DNA of 5,128 bases from Steroidobacteraceae bacterium (GCA_025927665.1 JAICKZ010000233.1:1-5128); one strand, 5' to 3'. Numbered from the stretch's first letter, positions 1 to 5,128 are shown. Made by a program: numbers and translations. The notes: generated by a model not told the origin, from the letters alone.

Positions 1-198
1 GCTCAACACGTTGGTCGCGTTGTAACTCACATTAAGAATAATCTTACCGTCTTGAACAAATTGACGGGGTACTTCGACACCTTGAATGCCTGCGTCGACC
101 ACAATATGCGGTGTTTGATTATTATCTGTCATCCACTCATGCATGGCACGCAACAAATAGGGACGACGAGAAGAAGATGGCGGCAACGGCTGTGCCAT
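1..198 (-). CDS. sspB: ClpXP protease specificity-enhancing factor SspB (5' part, cut by window edge)
   Basis: SspB is the cytoplasmic adaptor that binds the ssrA tag of stalled-ribosome products and tethers them to ClpX for degradation by ClpXP. Only the first 66 codons lie here, starting at ATG 198-196; the gene runs off the left edge still open. I translated it by hand. After a short Ser/Pro-rich start, residues 11-28 read RRPYLLRAMHEWMTDNNQ, followed by TPHIVVDA, GVEVPRQFVQDGKIILN and an N-V-S-Y stretch. This matches the N-terminal helix and first beta strands of E. coli SspB (RRPYLLRAFYEWLLDN, TPHLVVD, DGQIVLN) as I recall them. The acidic tail with the ClpX-binding motif is outside the window. 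The start is 14 nt after the sspA stop; TAAGG, which includes that stop codon, is a weak ribosome-binding site. It is probably cotranscribed and translationally linked with sspA. Identification is firm although the gene is partial. Confidence 0.93.
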   Translation of the reverse strand, partial: MAQPLPPSSSRRPYLLRAMHEWMTDNNQTPHIVVDAGIQGVEVPRQFVQDGKIILNVSYNATNVLS

Positions 199-212
199 AT
201 TGTCTGACTACC

Positions 213-818
213 TTATACGCGCATCGCGCGCTCTGCCCATGACAGGCTGCGACGAAATCCTGAGCGACTAAATACTCGACGTTCGTACTGCATCACGGCG
301 TCGGCTTGTTGTGGATTCAACGAAATACCCCAACTTGGCAATCGCCATAATACTGGCGCAATGGTGGCATCAACCAAGGTGAAATCAGGTGATTGAAAGT
401 AAGGCGCAGAGCGAAACACTTCCACATTGGCCATAATACTGTCGCGTAACATCTGGCGCGCTTCTTCACTGCGCTTTCGATCGGTTGTCTGTTCGATATC
501 TGCTGCAAGTGTGTACCAATCACGTTCGATACGATAGATGGCCAGACGAAAGCGTGCACGCGTAATTGGATCGATAGGCATCAATGGTGGATGCGGATAA
601 CGTTCATCGAGATATTCAATAATGATGCGCGAATCATATAGCACCAGATCACGTTCCACCAAAGTAGGTAGGCTTTGATAAGGATTGAGGTCCAGCAAAT
701 CAGCCGGCAATGAACGCCCATCGACATCAATGATATCGAGGGTGACATCTTTTTCGGCCAGCACAAACCGTGTGCGGTGACTCCACATATCCTTGGGGCT
801 GGAAAACAACGTCATCAC
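213..818 (-). CDS. sspA: Stringent starvation protein A (GST-fold RNA polymerase-associated regulator)
   Basis: SspA binds RNA polymerase and alters promoter use under starvation and acid stress; it has a glutathione S-transferase fold but no known GST activity. The 201-residue product has an N-terminal thioredoxin-like domain (about 1-75) with DLNPYQSLPTLV at 43-54 including the cis-proline position, then SRIIIEYLDERYPHPPLMP at 63-81. The PHP loop (75-77) is the surface feature that E. coli SspA needs to contact RNA polymerase. The helical domain includes RIERDWYTL (97-104) and LVDATIAPVLWRLP (148-161), also typical. Start choice: GTG at 818 is directly followed by an in-frame ATG at 815. 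AGGTGG (829-834, minus strand) lies 10 nt before the GTG and 13 nt before the ATG, so the GTG is slightly favoured. The protein is about ten residues shorter than E. coli SspA at the N-terminus. It sits 56 nt after petC with no terminator seen between, so it is probably in the pet transcript. Confidence 0.95.
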   Translation of the reverse strand: MMTLFSSPKDMWSHRTRFVLAEKDVTLDIIDVDGRSLPADLLDLNPYQSLPTLVERDLVLYDSRIIIEYLDERYPHPPLMPIDPITRARFRLAIYRIERDWYTLAADIEQTTDRKRSEEARQMLRDSIMANVEVFRSAPYFQSPDFTLVDATIAPVLWRLPSWGISLNPQQADAVMQYERRVFSRSGFRRSLSWAERAMRV

Positions 819-874
819 AACAGCAGTGCCACCTATGGTCGTAAGTTAAAGAACTAGTTCAGCCGCACAATTAA

Positions 875-1669
875 TTACTTGATGTCTTTCCAGTACTCAG
901 TCTTCAGTGCATAGGCAAGCAAGAACAGCACGAGCAAAAAGCCCATGACGCGAATGCCTAAATTGCGACGCTCTACCTGACCAGGTTCACCGACGTAATC
1001 AAGAAAATTCACCGTATCACGAACGAATTGATCATATTCTTCAGGTGAAAGTTTACCCTTGGTATCTGCTTCCAGTCCCTTGAATACTTTATCAACACGC
1101 TTGCCGTCTTCGGAGGTTTTGCCTTCATACACCGCTTTTTGCAGACCTTGCAATTCCCATAACACATTGGGCATGGCCGCGTTCGGCAGCACGACGTTAT
1201 TCATGCCGGTAGGACGTGATGGATCAAGATAGAAAGAATGTAGAAAGGTATAAAGATAATCAGTGCCACGACTACGTGCGATCAACGACAAGTCAGGTGG
1301 TGTTTTACCAAACCATGCTTTGCCATCAGCAGGGTCCATATTGATCGTCATGTTGTCGGTCACTTTGGCATTGGTGAAAATCAAGTTATCTTTCACTTGT
1401 GCATCGGTCAAATCCAGATCCACTGCCAAACGGTTATAACGCACATACTTTGTAGAGTGACATCCAGAACAGTAATTAACGAAATTACGTGCACCGCGTT
1501 GTAATGACGCTTTGTTGGCAACATCGTTGTTGGCATGCAGGAGTTCGCGCTCTTCGGCTTGGACTGCGACAGCCGCAGTGCCAATGAATAACAGCGTACA
1601 TAGTTTCAGCGTGCGAATCATATTCTTCACTGTATTGTTCATTGCTGGTGCTTTCATTTTAGTGCGCAT
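875..1669 (-). CDS. petC: Cytochrome c1 subunit of the ubiquinol:cytochrome c oxidoreductase (bc1 complex)
   Basis: Cytochrome c1 takes the electron from the Rieske cluster and passes it to a periplasmic cytochrome c. The 264-residue reading has a Sec signal peptide whose hydrophobic core is LCTLLFIGTAAVAV (23-36), with likely cleavage after AVQA (35-38). The haem-binding motif CSGCH is at 67-71, with His71 as proximal ligand. TPPDLSLIARSRGTDYLY is at 123-140, and LPNAAMPN at 161-168 has Met166 as the likely sixth ligand. A C-terminal anchor (about 239-255) is followed by a charged TEYWKDIK end, so the haem domain is periplasmic and held by one membrane span. Besides the haem cysteines only Cys24, in the signal peptide, is present, so no disulfide is expected. 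The first ATG (1669) overlaps petB by 11 nt; in-frame ATGs at 1657, 1642 and 1621 are possible, and Met17 (1621) would give a normal 22-residue signal peptide. It is third in the petABC operon. Function is certain; the exact start is not. Confidence 0.95.
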   Translation of the reverse strand: MRTKMKAPAMNNTVKNMIRTLKLCTLLFIGTAAVAVQAEERELLHANNDVANKASLQRGARNFVNYCSGCHSTKYVRYNRLAVDLDLTDAQVKDNLIFTNAKVTDNMTINMDPADGKAWFGKTPPDLSLIARSRGTDYLYTFLHSFYLDPSRPTGMNNVVLPNAAMPNVLWELQGLQKAVYEGKTSEDGKRVDKVFKGLEADTKGKLSPEEYDQFVRDTVNFLDYVGEPGQVERRNLGIRVMGFLLVLFLLAYALKTEYWKDIK

Positions 1670-2909
1670 GGAAAGTCACTCGATCAGGGACGGGCTTGGT
1701 CTTGTCCACGTTGGTATACCAGGGCATGAGCAAGAAAAATGCAAAGTAAATGATCGAGAAGATGCGTGACTCGATTGTCAATACGGGTGTTGGCTTATGC
1801 ATGCCAATGTAACCCAGTGCAATGAAGCTAATGACGAATGAGCCCAAGAAGCCTTTGTACAACCAACCGCGATAACGAATGGACTTGACCTTCGCACGAT
1901 CCAACCATGGCAGCAAGAAGAAGATCATCACGGCAACACCCATTAAAACCACGCCGAGCAATTTGTTGGGCACTGCGCGCAAGATGGCGTAGTACGGTGT
2001 GAAATACCACACTGGCGCAATTTCATCAGGAGTCTGCAAACGATCGGCTGGATCGAAATTGGCTTTCTCCAAGAACAGATTTCCCACAGTGGGTTCAAAC
2101 AACACGATGCCGGCGAAAATCATGGCAAAGAACACAAAGCCCATGAAGTCTTTGACTGAGTAATAAGGATGGGAAGGAATGCCATCCAACGGCTTACCAT
2201 CCGGTCCCTTATTCTTCTTGATCTCAATGCCATCGGGATTATTGGAGCCCACTTCATGCAGCGCTAGTAAATGTGCCACCACCAGAAACACCAACGCCAG
2301 TGGCAGTGCAATTACATGCAGCGCAAAGAAACGATTCAAGGTGATATCGGAAATAAAATAATCACCACGAATCCACTCGACCAATGAAGTACCTACATAA
2401 GGAATCGCGCCAAACAGATTGGTAATAACTTGCGCTCCCCAGTATGACATGTTGCCCCATGGCAGCAAATAACCCATGAAGGCTTCCGCCATCAAACACA
2501 GGTAAATCAACATACCGAATATCCACAGCAATTCGCGTGGATTTTTATATGAACCATACATCAGACCACGGAACATATGCAGGTACACCACAATAAAGAA
2601 TGCCGATGCGCCTGTGGAATGCATGTAGCGAATCAACCAACCCCAATTTACATCACGCATGATGTACTCCACCGAGGCAAATGCGCCTTCGGCAGAGGGC
2701 TTGTAATTCATGGTTAAAAATATGCCGGTGACAATCTGCAGAATCAGTACCAGCAACGCCAACGACCCGAAGTAGTACCAGAAATTGAAATTCTTCGGTG
2801 CGTAATAGTCGCCCCATTGCTCGCGCCAAGTTTTCGTCAATGGAAAGCGAGCATCAATCCAGCCGAGTAATCCAGTGGTGCCAACATCGTTTTTTGTTTC
2901 AGTACTCAT
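1659..2909 (-). CDS. petB: Cytochrome b subunit of the bc1 complex
   Basis: Cytochrome b is the integral membrane core of the bc1 complex; it holds haems bL and bH and the Qo and Qi quinone sites. The 416-residue protein is full length, with the eight-helix pattern expected of the family. In helix B, His97 and His111 (RYMHSTGASAFFIVVYLHMF) and in helix D His198 and His213 are the haem ligands. The Qo region shows GYLLPWGNMSYWGAQVITN (146-164) and a PVWY motif at 299-302. The C-D linker (about 222-250) has the charged KKNKGPDGK segment and then HPYYSVKDF. The ATG at 2909 shares one base with the petA stop (TGATG), and AAGGGAG at 2917-2923 lies 7 nt upstream. I therefore prefer it to the TTG one codon earlier (2912). 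The overlap indicates translational coupling to petA. Fusion of the b6 and subunit IV parts in one chain shows a bc1 rather than b6f protein. Confidence 0.98.
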   Translation of the reverse strand: MSTETKNDVGTTGLLGWIDARFPLTKTWREQWGDYYAPKNFNFWYYFGSLALLVLILQIVTGIFLTMNYKPSAEGAFASVEYIMRDVNWGWLIRYMHSTGASAFFIVVYLHMFRGLMYGSYKNPRELLWIFGMLIYLCLMAEAFMGYLLPWGNMSYWGAQVITNLFGAIPYVGTSLVEWIRGDYFISDITLNRFFALHVIALPLALVFLVVAHLLALHEVGSNNPDGIEIKKNKGPDGKPLDGIPSHPYYSVKDFMGFVFFAMIFAGIVLFEPTVGNLFLEKANFDPADRLQTPDEIAPVWYFTPYYAILRAVPNKLLGVVLMGVAVMIFFLLPWLDRAKVKSIRYRGWLYKGFLGSFVISFIALGYIGMHKPTPVLTIESRIFSIIYFAFFLLMPWYTNVDKTKPVPDRVTFHAH

Positions 2910-3505
2910 CAAGCAGCTCCCTTATCAAGGCCAATGACCAGGGTGGTGTTAGAACTAAAGTAGTAAGGAGGCACTTTTAGATTCAACGGTGCGGGCACAT
3001 CTTTTAGCACACGACCTGACAAATCGAACTTGGAACCATGACAAGGACAATAGAAGCCACCTGGCCAATCGGCTGCAACATCGGTGTCGCCCACTTTGAA
3101 TTTAGCCATGGGTGCACAACCTAGATGGGTGCAAACACCGATCAGCACTAAATATTCGGGATTAAGTGCACGTTGTGCATTCTTCGCAAATGCAGGTTGC
3201 TCGGACTCTTCTGAATTTGGATCGCGTAGCATGCCATCATGATCTTTAAGCTTATCAAGCATTTCTTGAGAGCGATGTACGATGTAAATGGCTTGACCGC
3301 GCCATTCCACCTTCATTAGCTCACCCACTTGTAGTTTGCTGATATCTGCTTCGACTGGCCCGCCAAGTGCCTGTGCACGTGCACTGGGCTGCCAGGAAGA
3401 CAAGAAAGGGATTGCGGTTGCCACTGCACCCGCCGCACCAACGACTGTGGTAGCCACCAATAAAAAGTGGCGTCGGCTTTCATCAACGTTTTCAGCTTCG
3501 CTCAT
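2909..3505 (-). CDS. petA: Rieske iron-sulfur subunit of the bc1 complex
   Basis: The Rieske protein carries a [2Fe-2S] cluster that oxidises ubiquinol at the Qo site and reduces cytochrome c1. The 198-residue product has SRRHFLL at 10-16, a twin-arginine motif, followed by a hydrophobic anchor (about 14-35), as expected for a Tat-exported, uncleaved, membrane-anchored protein. The cluster-binding boxes are intact: CTHLGC (125-130) and CPCHGS (153-158). By family knowledge Cys125, His127, Cys153 and His156 bind iron and Cys130-Cys155 form the stabilising disulfide. Residue 160 is Phe where mitochondrial proteins have a Tyr that hydrogen-bonds the cluster. The C-terminal PAPLNLKVPPYYF segment is typical. 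The start ATG at 3505 has GGAG (3515-3518) 9 nt upstream. It is the first gene of petABC and ends in a TGATG overlap with petB. A promoter-like site lies about 115 bp upstream. Confidence 0.98.
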   Translation of the reverse strand: MSEAENVDESRRHFLLVATTVVGAAGAVATAIPFLSSWQPSARAQALGGPVEADISKLQVGELMKVEWRGQAIYIVHRSQEMLDKLKDHDGMLRDPNSEESEQPAFAKNAQRALNPEYLVLIGVCTHLGCAPMAKFKVGDTDVAADWPGGFYCPCHGSKFDLSGRVLKDVPAPLNLKVPPYYFSSNTTLVIGLDKGAA

Positions 3506-3525
3506 CCAGACTCACTCCAGCATCA

Positions 3526-3537
3526 GATTGATCAATC
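3526..3537. repeat. Perfect 12-bp palindrome in the petA leader
   Basis: GATTGATCAATC is identical to its reverse complement, with no spacer, and lies 21-32 nt upstream of the petA start codon. Because it has no loop it is a better candidate for a dimeric protein-binding site than for an RNA hairpin. It lies downstream of the proposed transcription start, so a bound protein would act as a roadblock or mark a second promoter region. No regulator is identified. Confidence 0.45.
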
Positions 3538-3623
3538 ATCACATTTTGCCTGGTTGCCCATCAACAGCCGCTCCGGAAAAGGTGATATTCAAACACTCAT
3601 CTCAAACGTTCAAGGAATTGCGC

Positions 3624-3654
3624 ATTATACACATACACGGCACCCCGCTTTGAA
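3624..3654 (-). promoter_or_regulatory. Candidate sigma-70 promoter of petABC-sspAB
   Basis: Read on the minus strand, 3629-3624 is a perfect TATAAT -10 hexamer. A weak -35 candidate, TTCAAA (3654-3649, four of six matches), lies 19 bp upstream, longer than the ideal 17 bp. There is no TGn extension. Transcription would start near 3617 and give petA a leader of about 110 nt. The exact -10 match and its position ahead of the first operon gene support it; the poor -35 suggests an activator or a modest promoter. Confidence 0.45.
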
Positions 3655-3672
3655 GCACCCTGTGCATTCAAA

Positions 3673-3702
3673 TTGTTAATTAAAGACTCCGTCACTTATG
3701 AT
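3673..3702 (+). promoter_or_regulatory. Candidate sigma-70 promoter of the DegS/AlgW-type protease gene
   Basis: On the plus strand TTGTTA (3673-3678, four of six -35 matches) is followed after 18 bp by TATGAT (3697-3702, five of six -10 matches). Transcription would start near 3709, leaving a leader of about 40 nt before the ATG at 3749. AT-rich DNA around the -35 (TTAATTAA, 3676-3683) is compatible with a promoter but is not proof. Confidence 0.35.
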
Positions 3703-3748
3703 TTGATCTGCGGCAGTAAGCTAACCGACCAATCATACCTAGAGAAAC

Positions 3749-4909
3749 ATGAAGAATCTCATGACTCGCTTCACCGAAACAGCGTCATTCATCGCCAAAT
3801 GGATTGTAGTTGGGCTGGCAATGGCCTTTGTGTTTTTAATGATTCGCCCGCAATGGTTGCATTACAAAACAGCGAATTCAGCGCCTGAAATGCCCGCAAT
3901 GCAGCTTGCCAGTTTTGCGGATGCCGTGGAACGCACTGCGCCTGCAGTGGTAAATGTATTTTCACGCCGCTTGGTGACCGAACAAGTACAACCTCGCAGT
4001 AACTCAGAAAGCCCATCAAGCGTACGTCCCGTATTACACCAAGGAGTGCAAACAGGTCTGGGCTCGGGAGTCATTGTCGATCGAAATGGTTATATAGTGA
4101 CCAATAACCATGTTATTGCCTGCGCACAGCGCGTCAACGTACAACTAGCCGATGGCCGCATCGAAGCGGCGACGGTAGTCGGCACTGATCCGGCCACCGA
4201 CATTGCGGTACTTAAAATAGAGTTGAAAGATTTACCGGTCGCATCGATGGGCACATCAGATCGCGTACGCACTGGCGATGTAGTACTTGCCATTGGCAAT
4301 CCTTATGGGTTATCGCAAACCGTCACGCAAGGAATCGTCAGTGCAATGGGTCGTGGGCAATTGGGAGTCAGTCCTTTAGAAAGTTTTATCCAAACCGACG
4401 CGGCCATTAATCTGGGTAATTCAGGTGGTGCATTGATTAATACGCAAGGCGAATTGATCGGCATCAATACAGCAGCGCTCTCTCAGTCGACGGGAGTCAC
4501 CGGTATCAGTTTTGCCGTACCTGTCAATTTAGTTCGCGGCGTGATGCAACAGATTCTTGAGTTTGGCCACGTGAAGCGCGGTTGGTTTGGTGTTGAAACT
4601 CAAGGGCTCACCACTCAGCAAGCGACTGCCCTTGGTTTGGAAATGCCGCAAGGTTTAATCATCACACAAGTTTACGAACATAGCCCTGCGGCACAGGTGG
4701 GCTTGCAGCGTGGCGATGTCATCACCCGAATTAATGGAGCGCAACGCACTATTAACGAAGCATTACGCTTAATTGCAGGAACTGAACCCGGTCAGAAAAT
4801 ATCGTTGCGTGTTCTACGTGATGGTCAACGACATGACTATACAGTCACATTGGTTGAGCGTGATGTAAAAGTCGATACTGAAAACAATTGCAATTCTGCG
4901 GCGAATTAG
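3749..4909 (+). CDS. Membrane-anchored trypsin-like serine protease with one PDZ domain (DegS/AlgW family)
   Basis: This is the HtrA-family protease that, in the DegS/AlgW branch, senses misfolded outer-membrane proteins through its PDZ domain and makes the first cut in the anti-sigma factor RseA/MucA. The 386-residue product has an N-terminal uncleaved anchor (about 14-32) and a protease domain (about 55-270). The catalytic triad is His121 (TNNHVI), Asp151 (TDIAVLKI) and Ser225 (GNSGG, 223-227). One PDZ domain (about 275-370) has WFGV at 279-282 where DegS has the peptide-binding YIGI. An anchor plus a single PDZ separates it from periplasmic DegP/MucD, which has a cleaved signal and two PDZ domains. 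A linker of about 30 residues before LGSGV (74-103) is longer than in E. coli DegS. Two cysteines, 125 and 381, are predicted periplasmic. The start is uncertain: ATG 3749 has only a weak GAG nearby, and ATG 3761 (Met5) is possible. It is transcribed away from petA and converges on murA. degS and algW are both used for such genes, so no symbol is chosen. Confidence 0.92.
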   Translation: MKNLMTRFTETASFIAKWIVVGLAMAFVFLMIRPQWLHYKTANSAPEMPAMQLASFADAVERTAPAVVNVFSRRLVTEQVQPRSNSESPSSVRPVLHQGVQTGLGSGVIVDRNGYIVTNNHVIACAQRVNVQLADGRIEAATVVGTDPATDIAVLKIELKDLPVASMGTSDRVRTGDVVLAIGNPYGLSQTVTQGIVSAMGRGQLGVSPLESFIQTDAAINLGNSGGALINTQGELIGINTAALSQSTGVTGISFAVPVNLVRGVMQQILEFGHVKRGWFGVETQGLTTQQATALGLEMPQGLIITQVYEHSPAAQVGLQRGDVITRINGAQRTINEALRLIAGTEPGQKISLRVLRDGQRHDYTVTLVERDVKVDTENNCNSAAN

Positions 4910-4962
4910 CCTGTTACAAATTAGCAAGCCGATCGTCGTACAACTCGTATTGCCACAGGCTA
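4907..4962. repeat. 8-bp inverted repeat bracketing the convergent stop codons
   Basis: TAGCCTGT (4907-4914) and ACAGGCTA (4955-4962) are perfect inverted copies separated by 40 nt. Each arm contains the TAG stop of one convergent gene, the protease on the plus strand and murA on the minus strand. No T-run follows on either side and the loop is long, so this is not a standard intrinsic terminator. It may be chance. Confidence 0.35.
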
Positions 4963-5128
4963 TGACAAGCGTTTAATGCTCGCGCCTAGCTGTTGCAATT
5001 TTTCTTCGATGCGCTCGTAACCGCGATCGATGTGATAGATGCGATCAATAACAGTACTACCATCAGCCACCAGCGCCGCGAGCACCAAACCTGCCGAAGC
5101 GCGCAAATCAGTGGCCATCACCGGTGCC
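4960..5128 (-). CDS. murA: UDP-N-acetylglucosamine 1-carboxyvinyltransferase MurA (3' part, cut by window edge)
   Basis: MurA transfers enolpyruvate from phosphoenolpyruvate to UDP-GlcNAc in the cytoplasm, the first committed step of peptidoglycan synthesis and the fosfomycin target. Only the last 55 codons plus stop are present, translated by hand from the minus strand. The segment reads APVMATDLRASAGLVLAAL, then VIDRIYHIDRGYERIEEKL and QQLGASIKRLS. This closely matches the C-terminus of E. coli MurA, including the DLR triplet (E. coli 369-371) and the Arg in IDRGYE (E. coli Arg397), both active-site residues by family knowledge. The catalytic cysteine loop (Cys115 in E. coli) lies outside the window. 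The stop (TAG, 4962-4960) faces the protease stop with 50 bp between them. The gene enters from the right edge, so its promoter and neighbours are unknown. Confidence 0.95.
   Translation of the reverse strand, partial: APVMATDLRASAGLVLAALVADGSTVIDRIYHIDRGYERIEEKLQQLGASIKRLS

Larger units (their letters stand above)
3506..3748. other. Divergent intergenic region between petA and the DegS/AlgW-type protease gene
   Basis: These 243 bp separate two divergent genes and hold no convincing protein gene of normal size. They contain a minus-strand promoter candidate for petA, a plus-strand candidate for the protease gene, a perfect 12-bp palindrome close to petA, and a possible nine-codon leader ORF. 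The stretch is more AT-rich near the protease side, including the palindrome TTAATTAA at 3676-3683. No intrinsic terminator, tRNA or known riboswitch shape was recognised. Functional assignments within the region are inference from motifs. Confidence 0.8.

Noticed and set aside
851..860. GAACTAGTTC palindrome between petC and sspA as a terminator or operator
   Set aside because: It is a 10-bp palindrome without a loop or T-run, so it is not a terminator; one such site is expected by chance often enough that I do not call an operator.
819..874. Separate promoter for sspAB in the petC-sspA gap
   Set aside because: No pair of -35 and -10 hexamers with acceptable match and spacing was seen on the minus strand; read-through from petABC is the simpler explanation.
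1512..1769. Plus-strand ORF of 85 codons across the petC 5' end and petB 3' end
   Set aside because: It lies antisense to two certain genes, resembles no family I know, and its composition is that expected of a complementary-strand shadow.
2910..2912. TTG start of petB one codon upstream of the ATG
   Set aside because: The ATG at 2909 has a good ribosome-binding site at 7 nt and makes the typical TGATG overlap with petA; the TTG adds one residue and has no advantage.
3526..3537. FNR/Anr-type box in the petA leader
   Set aside because: The half-sites TTGAT and ATCAA are recognisable, but they overlap instead of being separated by four bases as in the FNR consensus, so an FNR call is not supported.
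3336..3653. Plus-strand ORFs antisense to the petA start and leader (also 3467-3679)
   Set aside because: They overlap the petA coding sequence on the opposite strand, have no ribosome-binding site or recognisable domain, and their C-terminal halves look like translated intergenic DNA.
3673..3888. Plus-strand ORF overlapping the start of the protease gene in another frame
   Set aside because: It starts at a non-ATG codon in the promoter region and runs out of frame through the certain protease gene.
1..5128. Mobile element, CRISPR array, tRNA/rRNA or defence system
   Set aside because: Nearly all bases are accounted for by conserved housekeeping genes; no terminal repeats, transposase, repeat-spacer pattern or RNA gene was seen.

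Overview
The window is ordinary, well-packed housekeeping DNA from a gammaproteobacterium of moderate GC content. The assignment rests on the gene order petA-petB-petC-sspA-sspB (cytochrome bc1 complex followed by the stringent starvation proteins), a layout known from Pseudomonas-type gammaproteobacteria. It is supported by the proteins themselves: an AlgW/DegS-type anchored protease, a gammaproteobacterial SspB start and a cytochrome b with a PVWY Qo motif. I cannot name the genus.

Layout. Positions 3505 to 1 on the minus strand read petA (Rieske protein), petB (cytochrome b), petC (cytochrome c1), sspA and the first 66 codons of sspB. All are in one direction with overlaps or short gaps (1-nt overlap, 11-nt overlap, 56 nt, 14 nt), so they probably form one transcript. 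A 243-bp divergent intergenic region (3506-3748) carries a plausible minus-strand promoter for petA with a leader of about 110 nt, and a plausible plus-strand promoter for the protease gene. The leader holds a 12-bp perfect palindrome and a possible nine-codon ORF. Positions 3749-4909 on the plus strand encode a membrane-anchored trypsin-like protease with one PDZ domain (DegS/AlgW family). It converges on the 3' end of murA (minus strand, 4960 to the window end), with 50 bp between the two stop codons.

How the genes work together. petABC encode the three catalytic subunits of the quinol:cytochrome c oxidoreductase, which takes electrons from ubiquinol to periplasmic cytochrome c and moves protons. 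All cofactor ligands expected for a working complex are visible. SspA is a GST-fold RNA polymerase-associated regulator and SspB is the ClpXP adaptor for ssrA-tagged proteins; their link to bc1 is transcriptional. The protease is the likely site-1 protease of the RseA/MucA sigma-E type envelope stress response, and MurA makes the first committed step of peptidoglycan synthesis.

No novel system, mobile element, CRISPR array or RNA gene was found. The items worth a second look are small: the petA leader, a few residue-level features of the bc1 subunits, start-site ambiguity in petC and the enlarged regulatory loop of the protease.
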